The notes under the pieces are model-generated. The model saw nothing but the letters and a program-made list of their open reading frames with translations. It was not told the DNA's origin and made no database searches. This document shows positions 33,799 through 43,634 of a stretch of 64,000 nucleotides of DNA, one piece after another. Numbering within the stretch: the first letter of the stretch is position 1; each line of letters opens with the position of its first letter. Both the position numbers and the translations under genes were made by a program. Source of the DNA: Motiliproteus sp. SC1-56 (GTDB lineage Bacteria > Pseudomonadota > Gammaproteobacteria > Pseudomonadales > Balneatricaceae); the NCBI RefSeq assembly GCF_017309075.1, contig NZ_JAEMGS010000012.1, forward strand, positions 62,001 through 126,000, given 5' to 3'.

Positions 33799-34962
33799 AT
33801 GAAAAAAAATCGAATTGAGAAATTTTTTGCCGCCGCCGCCGTGTCGGGCTTGATGGCCTTGAGTGGGTTGCTGATGGCGGCAGAAGAACATGATCATGGC
33901 CACGCTGCCGCCGGGCATGAGTCCATGGCCGGTCATGGCGGCCATGGTGGGCATGGCGCAGGTGAGGCGCCTGACGTCGACGCCGAGCGCCTCTATCTGG
34001 AGTACTGCTCGGTATGCCACGGAGACGCGGGAGACGGTAAGAGCCGGGCCAGTGGCGGTCTGACGCCTCCGCCCCGTGATTTTACCTCGCTGGATAGCGC
34101 GTTGACCTTGACCCGGGAGCGGATGGTTGAGTCCGTGAAGCATGGCCGGCCGGGAACGGCCATGGCGGGGTGGGGCAAGCGCTTGAGCGATGCCGAGATC
34201 GAATCGGTCGTTGACTATGTCCGCAATCGCTTTATGCCCGCCGTCTCGCGCGAGAAGCTGGCGGAGGGCCGAAAAATCTTCGCCGAGTATTGTTCGGTCT
34301 GTCATGGCGACCAGGGGCAGACGGCGGTCTGGGCGCAGAGCGGGCTGACACCGCCGCCGGCTAACTTCACCGACCCCCGAAAAATTGAGGAGCTCAGCCG
34401 CAAGCGGATGATTTTTTCAGTGACTTACGGTCGCCCGCAGACAGCCATGAGCGCTTGGGGGAAGCGGTTGAACGATGAGCAGATCGAGGCGGTGGTCGAT
34501 TATGTGCGCCTAGCCATTATGGGGGTCAATGACAAGCAGGCCGAGGCGGTGGCGCAGGACGCAAACGGCCACGGAGGTCATGATGACCACGGCGCTGGCG
34601 ACGGTGGGCATGATCATGACGCGCACGGCCTTGAAAATCTCGATGACCCGCTGCCCTACGGATTGGAGGGTAACGCGCAGGTCGGGGAAACCCTGTACGA
34701 GGACAATTGCACCGCCTGTCACGGAACTAAGGGGGATGGTAAGGGGCCTCGTGCTTACTTCATCTTTCCCAAGCCCAGGGATTTCAGCCACCCCGCGGCA
34801 AGAGCCAAATACAGCCGGCCACACCTTTACGAAGTGATTTCCAAGGGTGAGCTGGGCTCCGAGATGCCCGCCTGGAACAAGGTGATGACTGAGCAGGAGA
34901 TCGGTCACATCGCCGAGTATGTGTACACTGCCTTTATCAACCCGGAGGCGGAGTCGCAGTAA
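33799..34962 (+). CDS. Triheme cytochrome c with His-rich linkers
   Basis: A 387-residue secreted protein with three class-I cytochrome c domains (CSVCH, CSVCH, CTACH). Downstream methionines in GTAMAGWG, QTAMSAWG and GSEMPAWN are likely sixth ligands. A His- and Gly-rich segment follows the signal peptide (HDHGHAAAGHESMAGHGGHGG) and another precedes the third domain (GHGGHDDHGAGDGGHDHDAHG), both able to bind metal. The first two domains are close duplicates. It is followed after three bases by another triheme cytochrome. Electron shuttling in the periplasm is likely. Confidence 0.88.
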   Translation: MKKNRIEKFFAAAAVSGLMALSGLLMAAEEHDHGHAAAGHESMAGHGGHGGHGAGEAPDVDAERLYLEYCSVCHGDAGDGKSRASGGLTPPPRDFTSLDSALTLTRERMVESVKHGRPGTAMAGWGKRLSDAEIESVVDYVRNRFMPAVSREKLAEGRKIFAEYCSVCHGDQGQTAVWAQSGLTPPPANFTDPRKIEELSRKRMIFSVTYGRPQTAMSAWGKRLNDEQIEAVVDYVRLAIMGVNDKQAEAVAQDANGHGGHDDHGAGDGGHDHDAHGLENLDDPLPYGLEGNAQVGETLYEDNCTACHGTKGDGKGPRAYFIFPKPRDFSHPAARAKYSRPHLYEVISKGELGSEMPAWNKVMTEQEIGHIAEYVYTAFINPEAESQ

Positions 34963-34965
34963 GTA

Positions 34966-35967
34966 ATGAAAGTGCAGTTGTCCCGGTATTTTGGGAGTTT
35001 TCTCCTTGGGTGGGGGCTGTTTTTTCAGCCCCCTTTGCTATGGGCCGAACAGGAGCTGGCGGGAGAGTCTGAGTCACGTCACGAGGCGGGAAGGGCGTTA
35101 TACAATTATCGCTGCTACTACTGTCATGGCTATTCCGGCGACGCCAAGACGCTGGCTGCGACCTATATGGATCCTATGCCGGTGGATTTCACCGCCGCCA
35201 GCCCGGACGAGCTGACCCGGTCCCGCATGATAAAGGCCGTCACTGACGGCGTACCCGGGACAGGGATGAAGAGCTTTACCCACTACCTGAATGCTGACGA
35301 GATCGCGACGGTGGTGGATTTCGTGCGTCGCGAGTTTATGGTGGAGGGCCGGGTGAATACCCGCTATCACACCCCGGAGAACGGTTGGCCGAACCATGAG
35401 CGTTATCGAATCGCCTTTCCCTTTGCTACCGGTGAACTGGCGTTGGATGCGCCCCAGGAGCGCTTGAGCGAACTGCAGCGCAAGGGGCTGAGGCTCTTCG
35501 TCACCTCCTGTATTAGTTGCCATGATCGATCTCGGGTTGAGGATGAGGGGCCGATCTGGGAGCTGCGGGCTATCTCCTACCCGCGCAACAATTTCTCCTA
35601 CTCACAGTTTGACGGTGTGACGTCGGCTAGCGTTTATGTAAAGCATGATACGCCGAAGGCGCTCGAGGGCCTCACCACCGAGGAGCGAGAAGGTGAGGTG
35701 TTGTTCCAGGACAACTGTGCCTTTTGTCATGGCGCGGATGGGACGGGGAAAAACTGGATTGGCAGTTTCCTGGATCAACACCCTCGGGATCTGACCGACG
35801 AGCGCTTCATGGAGGCGGTAGACCGTGAGCGTCTGGCACAGGTTATTCGCGACGGTGTGAAGGATACTTCCATGCCGGCCTGGAAGGATGTCTTGAGTGA
35901 TGCCCAAATTCAGGCCATCATCAGCTATATTTCCCGGGCTTTTCATCCGGTTAAACCCGCGTCCTGA
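34966..35967 (+). CDS. Secreted triheme cytochrome c
   Basis: A 333-residue protein with a signal peptide ending LLWA-EQE and three CxxCH motifs (CYYCH, CISCH, CAFCH). Domains one and three look like complete class-I folds with methionine ligands in GTGMKSF and DTSMPAW, while the central motif lies in a shorter divergent domain. It is the second gene of the 33799-36489 run, three bases after its neighbour, and likely a redox partner of the His-rich cytochrome. Confidence 0.88.
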   Translation: MKVQLSRYFGSFLLGWGLFFQPPLLWAEQELAGESESRHEAGRALYNYRCYYCHGYSGDAKTLAATYMDPMPVDFTAASPDELTRSRMIKAVTDGVPGTGMKSFTHYLNADEIATVVDFVRREFMVEGRVNTRYHTPENGWPNHERYRIAFPFATGELALDAPQERLSELQRKGLRLFVTSCISCHDRSRVEDEGPIWELRAISYPRNNFSYSQFDGVTSASVYVKHDTPKALEGLTTEEREGEVLFQDNCAFCHGADGTGKNWIGSFLDQHPRDLTDERFMEAVDRERLAQVIRDGVKDTSMPAWKDVLSDAQIQAIISYISRAFHPVKPAS

Positions 35968-35970
35968 ACG

Positions 35971-36489
35971 ATGATTAAGAACGCTTTTGGCTGCTGCTTT
36001 GCCGTTGTCTTGATGATGCTGCTCGGCTGCTCGCCGAACGAGGCGCCGCGGGCGGAGGATCAGGTTGACCTGCAGGGGTTGGAACTGACCCGGCTGGACG
36101 GCACGTCGGTGCCGCTGCAGCATTGGAAAGGGCGGGTGTTGATCATTAACCTCTGGGCTACCTGGTGTGCCCCCTGTCGTGAGGAGATGCCGGCCCTGCA
36201 GGCGCTCAGCGAGCAGCTGGACCCTGAGCGCTATAAGGTGGCGGGGATCAGCGTGGATCGCGATCTAAATCTGGTTAAAGAGTTTTTACTGAAATATGGA
36301 ATTGATTTTGCGGAGTTTCGCGATCCGAATATGAAGATGGCAAAGGCGCGTTTGGGTGTCGAGGTGCTGCCCGAGACGTTGATTATTGATAGCGACGGTC
36401 GTCTCCATAGGCGTGTGACCGGTATCCGTGACTGGTCCGATGCAGATTTCCTGGAAAGCATCCTGCCTGGGGGCCTGGCGGGTGGCTGA
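35971..36489 (+). CDS. TlpA-like thioredoxin-fold lipoprotein
   Basis: A 172-residue lipoprotein (lipobox MLLGC) with a thioredoxin fold. The active site is WATWCAPC and the conserved cis-proline lies in VEVLPETLII. Proteins of this type reduce disulfides in apocytochromes before haem attachment or protect periplasmic thiols. It lies three bases after a triheme cytochrome gene and overlaps the start of the histidine kinase at 36482, which ties electron-carrier maturation to the regulatory operon. Confidence 0.9.
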   Translation: MIKNAFGCCFAVVLMMLLGCSPNEAPRAEDQVDLQGLELTRLDGTSVPLQHWKGRVLIINLWATWCAPCREEMPALQALSEQLDPERYKVAGISVDRDLNLVKEFLLKYGIDFAEFRDPNMKMAKARLGVEVLPETLIIDSDGRLHRRVTGIRDWSDADFLESILPGGLAGG

Positions 36490-37996
36490 GGCGAGGCAGC
36501 GCGAAAATCGCGAAATTCCTTTTTGGCGTTCATTGAAAGGCAAGAGCCTGGTCTTTCTGGCATTGCTTTTTATCTACTGCCTGGTGCTCACCGTCTACGT
36601 ATTCAGCGAGAAAGCCAGCCTGATTCGCGAGCTTGAAGCCCTTGAGCTGATTCGCGAGCAGGAGACGGTGATCGTCGAAGCGGATCTGGCCGCATTCTCG
36701 GCCATCACGGATCTCTTCATGATGGTGGACCCCGGCGGGCGTGACGAGGTGCTCACCCGCGTGCACCGCCACTTCACCCAGCTGCAGCAGAAGTACAGCC
36801 GCTTGTCCGAACTCTACCCGGATCGTGCCCCCTCCTTTCGCGATATCGCCAAGCAGCTGGCCGAAGCGGTGGTACAGCCGACCCCGCAGCACCTGGGGGC
36901 GCTGCGCGTTTCCCTGGCGGAGAACAAGCGCCGTCTCGATGCGCTGATGGCGCAAAATCGACAGCGACGCGAAGATGCCCTCGATGCCTACTTGGCTCAC
37001 AGTGACCGGGTCGCGATGGTCTCTTTATTTTTCGGCGGTGCCGGGCTGCTGGTCCTGGGGATTATCGTGGCGCTCTTTTTCGGTCGTCTGACACGGGAGC
37101 TGCTGCAGCTTCACAGCCGTGTCGGGCAGGTGGTCAAAGGCTTTCGCGGCACGCCCCTTGAAACTTCCCGTAGTGACGAACTGGGGGGGCTGATCCATGG
37201 GGTTAACGACATGGCCGATGACTTGCGGCTGCGCGAGCAGGAGCTGGAGATCGAGCGGCAGAAGCAGTTCCACATGGACAAAATGGGCACCATCGGCCAT
37301 CTGGCGGCAGGTGTCGTCCATGAGGTGGGCAACCCGGTGGCGGCCATACTGGGGCTGGCCGAGGAGGCCCGGCAACAGCTTGACGACCCCGAGGCCGTAC
37401 ATCAAAACCTGGACTACATCATCGAATATACCAATCGCCTGCGCCGAATTTCTGAGGATCTGGCTGCCTTTAACCGGCCCCAGCGAGACCGCTACGAGCT
37501 GTTGGACCTGAACGAGGTGGTGAGCAGCGTGGAAAATATTCTCCGTTACGACGAGCGTTGGTATGGCATTGGCCTCACGGATCGCCTCGACCCCCAGTTG
37601 CCGGCAATCGTTGGAGCCTCGGATCAGCTTTCCCAGCTGATAATGAACCTTGTACTCAATGCCTTTGAAGCCACCGAGGCCGGCGAGGCTTCGCCAGCAG
37701 AAGTCAGAATCGAGACCCAGGCTGGAGAGGAGGGCGTCTGGTTGCGTGTGGTGGATAACGGGGTCGGAATCTCCCCCGAGGAGCAAGGTCGTATCTTCGA
37801 CGCCTTTTACACCACCAAGGAAGGAAAAGGCTCCGGATTGGGGCTGCTGCTGTGCTCGTCGATTGTGACCGCCCATGGCGGTTACATCCAGGTTGACTCT
37901 TCGCAGGGAGAAGGGACCCGCGTTGAGGTTTTTTTACCGTTGAATCCGGGTGTGGGCGCTGAGATCGACAACGCTGAAAAGGCTGTTCTGTCATGA
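36482..37996 (+). CDS. Membrane histidine kinase with HAMP domain
   Basis: A 504-residue sensor kinase. It has two membrane segments (about residues 22-42 and 182-205) flanking a helical periplasmic region, a HAMP linker, a HisKA-type dimerisation helix with phospho-accepting HEVGNP, and a HATPase domain with NLVLNAFEA, VDNGVGI, and GKGSGLGLLLC. GTG 36482 overlaps the upstream TlpA-like gene by eight bases and has GGGGG upstream; the longer open frame would begin inside that gene. It overlaps the next kinase by four bases (ATGA). The signal is unknown. Confidence 0.87.
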   Translation: MAEARQRENREIPFWRSLKGKSLVFLALLFIYCLVLTVYVFSEKASLIRELEALELIREQETVIVEADLAAFSAITDLFMMVDPGGRDEVLTRVHRHFTQLQQKYSRLSELYPDRAPSFRDIAKQLAEAVVQPTPQHLGALRVSLAENKRRLDALMAQNRQRREDALDAYLAHSDRVAMVSLFFGGAGLLVLGIIVALFFGRLTRELLQLHSRVGQVVKGFRGTPLETSRSDELGGLIHGVNDMADDLRLREQELEIERQKQFHMDKMGTIGHLAAGVVHEVGNPVAAILGLAEEARQQLDDPEAVHQNLDYIIEYTNRLRRISEDLAAFNRPQRDRYELLDLNEVVSSVENILRYDERWYGIGLTDRLDPQLPAIVGASDQLSQLIMNLVLNAFEATEAGEASPAEVRIETQAGEEGVWLRVVDNGVGISPEEQGRIFDAFYTTKEGKGSGLGLLLCSSIVTAHGGYIQVDSSQGEGTRVEVFLPLNPGVGAEIDNAEKAVLS

Positions 37997-40104
37997 GCGC
38001 CGCTGTTGCCCTGAAGCGCTCGCTGCTAGAGCTGCGCAGTCATTTTCGCGCTAACCCGCTCTCCTGGCTGGTGGCGGTGCTGCTGCTTTTACTGGTGGGG
38101 ATGGTCAGCTTTTTCATTTACCACATGGACGTGGAGATGCGCCGAAACATGCTGCACCACGACCAGCGGCAGCATCTCCAGCTGCGCAGGCTCTTGCTTG
38201 AACAGCAGGTGGCGCAGAGTGTGGCGGACTTGCGGCTGCTTTCAGAGCGGGCGCCAAACGCCTCGCCCCGGGCTCTGGAGTCGCGGTTGCAGCTGATGTG
38301 TGACAACCAGCCCCACTACGCACGCTTTGGTGTCTACTACCCCGACAGCGGAACGGCTATCGAGCGTGCCTGCGCCGAGCCAGCTGTTCAAGGTGAGGTG
38401 GGCGTTGATGCCCGGGCAGAGGGTGGCGTCCTTTTTGCCGCGGCCGGTGGACGGGGCGTACGTCAACTTGCAGTGCGCTTGATCAATCCCGGTTCGCTTG
38501 AGGGCGCGCAGGTTCAGGTGTTCTGGCCGGGGCTGGCCAGTCAGGGGCGCGTCGCGCCGGTATGGGGACTGAGCTTTTCCCTGGCATCGCTCTCCGCAGA
38601 AGCCGGGATTGCGCGCCATGCCGTTGAGCGGATGTTCGTAGTGGCGGGTGCGGTCGACTGGCAACGGGCGGTTGTCCCCGCTCTGGCTGCTGGCGCGACG
38701 GCCCCGAGCTGGGAGCGTCTGAGCCAAAATGCGCAGTTGGAGGCAGATATCGGGCTGTTGCTCACGGAGCCGGTGGCCTTGCGAGATCCGGTAAGCCTGG
38801 GCCTGATCGCCGAATGGAAGATGATTGCCCTGACCCCCGCGGAGCGATTGCAGGCGGATTACGGACGTTTTGCCCGTCATATGGCCTACTTGGCCGGCGT
38901 TTTCCTGTTGCTGCTGGCCGCGCTCTACTTTTATTCCCGTGGGGTTATCGGTAAGCAGTTGCAGATGCTTACCGATCTCAAGCGCAAGCAGGCGTTCTTG
39001 GACAGTCTGCTCGACAGCAGTTCGGACGCGATGCTCACCCTGGACCTCGACGGGCTGATCCTTAGCTGCAACGCGCGCGCCGAGAACCTTTTTGGTTTTC
39101 GGCCCAGCGAGCTAAAAGGACGCACCGTGGAGGATTTGCTTCCCTCCGATTACCAGATCACGGATCAGGACTACGGAGAGGTTTTCGCGCGGCTGGAAAA
39201 AAGTGGTGTTGAATACGAGCGCCGTGAACTGGTGGGGGTGCGGCGCAACGGTGAGGACTTCCCGGTCGAAGTGACCTACTGCCGTTTGAAAATGCAGGTT
39301 CAGTCCCGGTTGCTGTTGACCATCCGTGAAATCACCGAGCGCAAGGTGGCGGAGCGGGAGCTGGACAGCTTGCGGATGCAATATTTCCAGCAGGAGAAAA
39401 TGGCCCAGATCGGCTTGCTGGTTGCCGGAATACTGCACGAGGTGGGCAACCCTCTGGCGGCCATTCGAGGTCTGCTGGAGCAGGTGCTGGACGATGACCG
39501 GGACCGCGAACAGCCGCAACTTGACGCCTCGGCCCGGGCCAGCCTGGAGATGGTGTTGGAGCAGACCGACCGCATCCGTACCATCAGCCACGAAATTTCA
39601 GGTTTTGCCTCGCCCCACCAGAATGAGCGTGGACCGCTGAGCCTCAATGCCATTCTCGAGGGGGCCGCCCGCCTGCTCTCTTATGACAAGCGCTGGCGGG
39701 AGATTCAACTGGATCTGGATCTGGATCCCAGCCTGCCGGCGATGGAAGGGATTGCCGACCAGCTCACCCAGGTCTTTATGAATCTGCTGGTAAATGCCTC
39801 CGATGCCTTTGAGCCCGGCATGGGGGCGCGGCCCCGGGTGGAGATTAGAACCCGTCACTTGGCCGAGGGGGTTATACTGGTTTCGGTAAGTGATAATGGC
39901 ATGGGAATTGACGAAGAGACGATGACCCATATCTTTGACGCCTTTTATACCACCAAGCCCAAGGGCAAGGGGACGGGGCTCGGGCTCTCCATTTGTGAAA
40001 AGCTGATCGCCGAGCACCGGGGGGCGATGGAGATGGAATCCCAGCGGGGCGTGGGGACTGAAGTGCGAATTTTCTTCGAGTACGAGCCGTTGAGCTTTAG
40101 CTAG
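37993..40104 (+). CDS. Membrane histidine kinase with PAS domain
   Basis: A 703-residue kinase with membrane segments at about 24-44 and 297-318, a large periplasmic sensor domain between them, a PAS domain (LLDSSSDAMLTLDLDGLI…) at about 335-450, a phospho-acceptor helix with HEVGNP near residue 490, and a HATPase domain with VSDNGMGI and GKGTGLGLSIC. It is translationally coupled to the kinase at 36482 and followed by the NtrC-type regulator after eight bases. The two kinases share H-box and ATPase style and may feed the same regulator. Confidence 0.9.
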   Translation: MSAAVALKRSLLELRSHFRANPLSWLVAVLLLLLVGMVSFFIYHMDVEMRRNMLHHDQRQHLQLRRLLLEQQVAQSVADLRLLSERAPNASPRALESRLQLMCDNQPHYARFGVYYPDSGTAIERACAEPAVQGEVGVDARAEGGVLFAAAGGRGVRQLAVRLINPGSLEGAQVQVFWPGLASQGRVAPVWGLSFSLASLSAEAGIARHAVERMFVVAGAVDWQRAVVPALAAGATAPSWERLSQNAQLEADIGLLLTEPVALRDPVSLGLIAEWKMIALTPAERLQADYGRFARHMAYLAGVFLLLLAALYFYSRGVIGKQLQMLTDLKRKQAFLDSLLDSSSDAMLTLDLDGLILSCNARAENLFGFRPSELKGRTVEDLLPSDYQITDQDYGEVFARLEKSGVEYERRELVGVRRNGEDFPVEVTYCRLKMQVQSRLLLTIREITERKVAERELDSLRMQYFQQEKMAQIGLLVAGILHEVGNPLAAIRGLLEQVLDDDRDREQPQLDASARASLEMVLEQTDRIRTISHEISGFASPHQNERGPLSLNAILEGAARLLSYDKRWREIQLDLDLDPSLPAMEGIADQLTQVFMNLLVNASDAFEPGMGARPRVEIRTRHLAEGVILVSVSDNGMGIDEETMTHIFDAFYTTKPKGKGTGLGLSICEKLIAEHRGAMEMESQRGVGTEVRIFFEYEPLSFS

Positions 40105-40112
40105 GGGTGGCC

Positions 40113-41468
40113 ATGCGCTTTTTGAATGTCTTGATCATCGATGACGAGCCGGCTTTGCGCCAGATCCTCGGCAATGCCGTTTCCAAGGCGGGGCACAAGG
40201 TCCAGCTGGCGGAGAACGGTACCCAGGCACTGGAGGTGCTCGAAAAAGAGTCGATTGACGTCGCCATCTGCGACATTCGCATGCCGGACATGACCGGGAT
40301 CGAAGTGGTGAGCAAGGCCAAGGCGGCGGGAATTGAGACCGCCTTTCTGGTGATGACCGCCTACGCGTCGGTGAACACGGCCATCGACGCCATGCGCTGC
40401 GGGGCTTACGACTACATGATCAAGCCGTTGCGCAACGAGGACGTGCTCAACCGTCTGTCGCAACTGGCGGCCATGATTGGCCTCAAGTCAGAGAACCAGA
40501 CCCTGCGCCGCCTGGTGCTGGGGCTCGAGGGCACCCAGTGCACCATGGACTCCCCGGCCATGCAGCGTATCGAACGGCTGGTGGCCAAGGTGGCGGTGAC
40601 GGACAGCACGGTGCTGATTACCGGTGAGAGCGGCACCGGCAAGGGGGTGACCGCCCGTGCCATTCACCAGGCCAGCCTGCGCGGCGATGCCCCCTTTATC
40701 CCCGTCAACTGCGGTGCGATTCCTGAAAATTTGCTGGAGAGCGAGTTTTTCGGTCATACCAAGGGCGCTTTCACCGGCGCCACCAAGACCAAAAAGGGGC
40801 TGTTTCAGGAGGCTGACGGCGGCACCTTGTTTCTGGACGAGATCGGCGAGCTGCCGCTGAGTCTGCAGGTCAAGCTGCTGCACGTGCTGGAACAGAATGA
40901 GGTGAGGCCGGTCGGTTCCGAAAAAATGGTGCCCGTGGACGTGCGGCTGGTGGCCGCCACCAACCGTGACCTGGACAAGATGGTTGAGTCCGGTGAGTTT
41001 CGGGAGGATCTCTTCTTTCGCCTGAATATCTTCAATATCGAGCTGCCGCCGCTGCGCGAGCGTAAGGAGGATATCTCCGCGCTGCTCGATTTTTTTCTCC
41101 AGCGTGAGGCGAAAAAGCTTGGTATGGGCAATGAGTTAGGCATTGATCCCGATGCTCGCGAGCTGCTCTGTGCGTATAATTGGCCCGGCAACATTCGAGA
41201 GCTGGAGAATGTGATCGCCCGCGCGTTGATCCTGGTGGACGACAATGAAATTCAGGTCACCGATCTGCCGCAACAGCTGCTCAAGCCTGTACGTGGCCAG
41301 GGCAGTAGTGCCGTAAATGACGAGACGCTGCGGGAGCAAGTGCGCCAGTTTGAAATCGAGGTGATCAAGAAAACCATCGACGAGCAGGGGGGGGACCGGC
41401 GCAAGGCGGCAAAGGCGCTTGGGTTGGGGCTCTCCAGCCTGTATCGCAAGCTCGAGGAGAGTGCTTGA
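40113..41468 (+). CDS. NtrC-family sigma-54 response regulator
   Basis: A 452-residue regulator. Its receiver domain (1-120) has acidic pocket DDE at 10-12 and phospho-acceptor D54. The AAA+ domain has Walker A GESGTGKG, the sigma-54 contact loop GAFTGA and Walker B LFLDEIGE. The C-terminal Fis-type helix-turn-helix reads [25 protein letters not shown] 40113 follows AGGGG; an upstream GTG is less likely. As the only phospho-regulated sigma-54 activator in the window, it is the leading candidate for driving the -24/-12 promoters at 44987 and 52267. Confidence 0.92.
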   Translation: MRFLNVLIIDDEPALRQILGNAVSKAGHKVQLAENGTQALEVLEKESIDVAICDIRMPDMTGIEVVSKAKAAGIETAFLVMTAYASVNTAIDAMRCGAYDYMIKPLRNEDVLNRLSQLAAMIGLKSENQTLRRLVLGLEGTQCTMDSPAMQRIERLVAKVAVTDSTVLITGESGTGKGVTARAIHQASLRGDAPFIPVNCGAIPENLLESEFFGHTKGAFTGATKTKKGLFQEADGGTLFLDEIGELPLSLQVKLLHVLEQNEVRPVGSEKMVPVDVRLVAATNRDLDKMVESGEFREDLFFRLNIFNIELPPLRERKEDISALLDFFLQREAKKLGMGNELGIDPDARELLCAYNWPGNIRELENVIARALILVDDNEIQVTDLPQQLLKPVRGQGSSAVNDETLREQVRQFEIEVIKKTIDEQGGDRRKAAKALGLGLSSLYRKLEESA

Positions 41469-41494
41469 CGCGTTTTTAGGTACGACGGGGGCTA

Positions 41495-42166
41495 ATGACT
41501 ATGAAGCAATATTTACCAATTGTACTTGCTGTTTTGTGTTCCACCGCGTTTGGACAGGGCCAGGGGAGCGATGCCTCGGATGAGGCTTCGCCGCAGGTTA
41601 ATGTCGCCGCTGCATCTCAAGATAGTCCGCAGGCGATCTTTGAGAAGGGGATGGAGCGGGCTCGGCGTGGCGATTTTTTCGGGGGGATTCGTATTCTGGA
41701 GCAGGCAGCCGAGCAGGGGCACCTGGATGCCATGCTGGTCGCCTCGTCCATGCTGATCGATGGCACCTACTACGAGCAGGGGCTGGCATGGCTCGACAAG
41801 GCGGTGGCAACCGGCGCGCCGAAAGCCCGCTTGGAGATGGTCAAGCTGCTGCTCGCGCGGGATCCGGAAGTCCAGCGCCCGGCGGAGGAGGCGATTCCAT
41901 TACTGGATGCCCTGGTGAGCGAAAACTATGCCCCGGCCCTGCATTTGCGAGCGGCGCAGGCAGAGGCCGGAAACGTGCCTTACGAGCAGGACATCGCGCT
42001 GGCCGTTCGCTTATACACGCGAGCGGCGGAACAGGGCTTTTCTCCCGCCATGGATCGGCTTGCCGATGCTTACCGCAAGGGGGAGCTGGGACTGCCGGTC
42101 GATCTGCAGCAGGCTGAGAAGTGGGAGCAGCAGAAGGAGGGAGCGTTATCGCAGCCCGAAGCCTGA
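41495..42166 (+). CDS. Secreted Sel1-repeat protein
   Basis: A 223-residue protein with a signal peptide ([20 protein letters not shown]) and several Sel1/TPR-like helical repeats, for example [43 protein letters not shown] and [24 protein letters not shown]. It probably acts as a periplasmic scaffold. ATG 41495 and 41501 are both possible, after GGGGG. Its 3' end overlaps the following cytochrome gene. Partners are not evident beyond the surrounding electron-transfer genes. Confidence 0.82.
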   Translation: MTMKQYLPIVLAVLCSTAFGQGQGSDASDEASPQVNVAAASQDSPQAIFEKGMERARRGDFFGGIRILEQAAEQGHLDAMLVASSMLIDGTYYEQGLAWLDKAVATGAPKARLEMVKLLLARDPEVQRPAEEAIPLLDALVSENYAPALHLRAAQAEAGNVPYEQDIALAVRLYTRAAEQGFSPAMDRLADAYRKGELGLPVDLQQAEKWEQQKEGALSQPEA

Positions 42167-42453
42167 TCACAGGCCTTTTGCTAGGATTGTTTTTCTCGGG
42201 CTCGGCATTCGCCGTAGACCTGAGTAACGGTGAGAAGCTCTACCAGCGCCACTGTGCAAACTGCCACGGTACCGACGGTCGTGGTGTGCACCCTATGGCG
42301 CCTAACTTTCGCAAACAGCAGGGGTTGCTGACCTCAGACCGCCAGCTGGAGAATCACATTCGCCGGGGAAAAGGGGGCTGCCCCTCTTTTGCCGGTATTA
42401 TCAAGGACGCTCACCTCTTTGACGTGGTGACTTATTTAAGGGTTTTTAGGTAA
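42121..42453 (+). CDS. Small monohaem cytochrome c
   Basis: A class-I cytochrome c with one CANCH motif and a possible methionine ligand in VHPMAPNF. From GTG 42121 it is 110 residues, with an odd acidic N-terminus (MGAAEGGSV). A perfect AAGGAGG (42134-42140) lies inside that frame and sits seven bases before an in-frame ATC at 42148; starting there gives a textbook signal peptide ([21 protein letters not shown]). The real start may therefore be non-canonical. It overlaps the Sel1 gene and precedes a propeller lipoprotein by five bases. Confidence 0.82.
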   Translation: MGAAEGGSVIAARSLITGLLLGLFFSGSAFAVDLSNGEKLYQRHCANCHGTDGRGVHPMAPNFRKQQGLLTSDRQLENHIRRGKGGCPSFAGIIKDAHLFDVVTYLRVFR

Positions 42454-42458
42454 AAACT

Positions 42459-43595
42459 ATGAGGCTTTTGACGCTGGTGTTAACCGCGCTTTTTCTGTGG
42501 GGCTGCTCGGGTGAGGATGAGTCGGCCGGTGGCCCTCCACCCGGACCGGACCAGGTGGCGCAGCAGGGCGCCGCGTCCACTATGGGCGAGGTGGTCGAGG
42601 ACCAGGTGCTGGATGTGTTTGGCGTCGGCGACACTGTGTACGTACGCTCCCTGGCGGTCGAGTCTGAACGCGGGCGGCTTTGGGTCGGCACGTCATCCGG
42701 GGTGCACGAAATTGACCTTGGAAACCACGCGGTGCTGAACACCTTTACCCGCGATCACGGTTTGGCCAACGAATATGTGTTTGCCATCGGTATCGACCCG
42801 GATGGTTACAAGTGGTTCGGTACCAACGCCGGAGGGGTAAGCCGCTATAAGGACGGTGAGTGGAAAACTTTTTTCCCCATGCACGGACTCGCCGACTACT
42901 GGGTTTACTCCTTCGCTAACGGTCATGACGACTCCCTGTGGATCGGCACCTGGGCCGGGGCCAATCAGGTGAACCGGAAGACCGAAGAGTTCACCACCTA
43001 CGTCACCGAGCTGATCAACGAGTGGGTTTACGGGTTGGGCGTGGATGCACAAGGGCGGGTATGGTTTGGTACCGAAGGCGGCGTATCCATGTTTGACGGA
43101 GAGGCTTGGCAGTCCTGGACCCACGAGGACGGAATGGGGGCGGAGAACAAGGGGGCCTTGCCGTTCAGCACCAACACCGGTCTTGGCACCCGCAACCGTC
43201 ACGACCTGGGTGTGTTGCAGGGCGGCCAGGCAACGTACAACCCGAACTATGTGTTCACCATTACCGTGGATGACAACAACCACATCTGGGCCGGCACCTG
43301 GGGTGGTGGCGTAAGCCGTTTTGACGGGGAAAACTGGCACAACCTGACCACGGAGGACGGCCTGGCGGGCAATATCGTTTACAGCAGTTTGCAGGCTCGG
43401 GACGGCGTGTTCTGGTTTGGTACCAACCAGGGGCTGTCCCGTTACGACGGCAAGGAATGGCAAACCTACAACAGGGCTCACGGGCTGAAAAATCTCGACG
43501 TTTATGCCCTTGTCGAGGCGCCTAACGGCGATATCTGGGCGGGGACCCGGGGAGGGGTTGTTCGGGTCGGTGAGCGCACCACCCCCTTCCACTGA
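42459..43595 (+). CDS. Two-component-regulator-type beta-propeller lipoprotein
   Basis: A 378-residue lipoprotein (lipobox LFLWGC) with seven or so Reg_prop-like blades, for example RLWVGTSSGVHEIDLG, YKWFGTNAGGVSRYKDGEW, IWAGTWGGGVSRFDGENW and IWAGTRGGVVRV. This propeller normally forms the periplasmic sensor of hybrid histidine kinases, yet no kinase or membrane output domain is attached. It is a close paralogue of the next protein. A structural or binding role on the outer side of a membrane is inferred. Confidence 0.87.
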   Translation: MRLLTLVLTALFLWGCSGEDESAGGPPPGPDQVAQQGAASTMGEVVEDQVLDVFGVGDTVYVRSLAVESERGRLWVGTSSGVHEIDLGNHAVLNTFTRDHGLANEYVFAIGIDPDGYKWFGTNAGGVSRYKDGEWKTFFPMHGLADYWVYSFANGHDDSLWIGTWAGANQVNRKTEEFTTYVTELINEWVYGLGVDAQGRVWFGTEGGVSMFDGEAWQSWTHEDGMGAENKGALPFSTNTGLGTRNRHDLGVLQGGQATYNPNYVFTITVDDNNHIWAGTWGGGVSRFDGENWHNLTTEDGLAGNIVYSSLQARDGVFWFGTNQGLSRYDGKEWQTYNRAHGLKNLDVYALVEAPNGDIWAGTRGGVVRVGERTTPFH

Positions 43596-43634
43596 GTGAC
43601 AACGAGATCCGTTTTAGAAACAAGGTAGAGAGTT

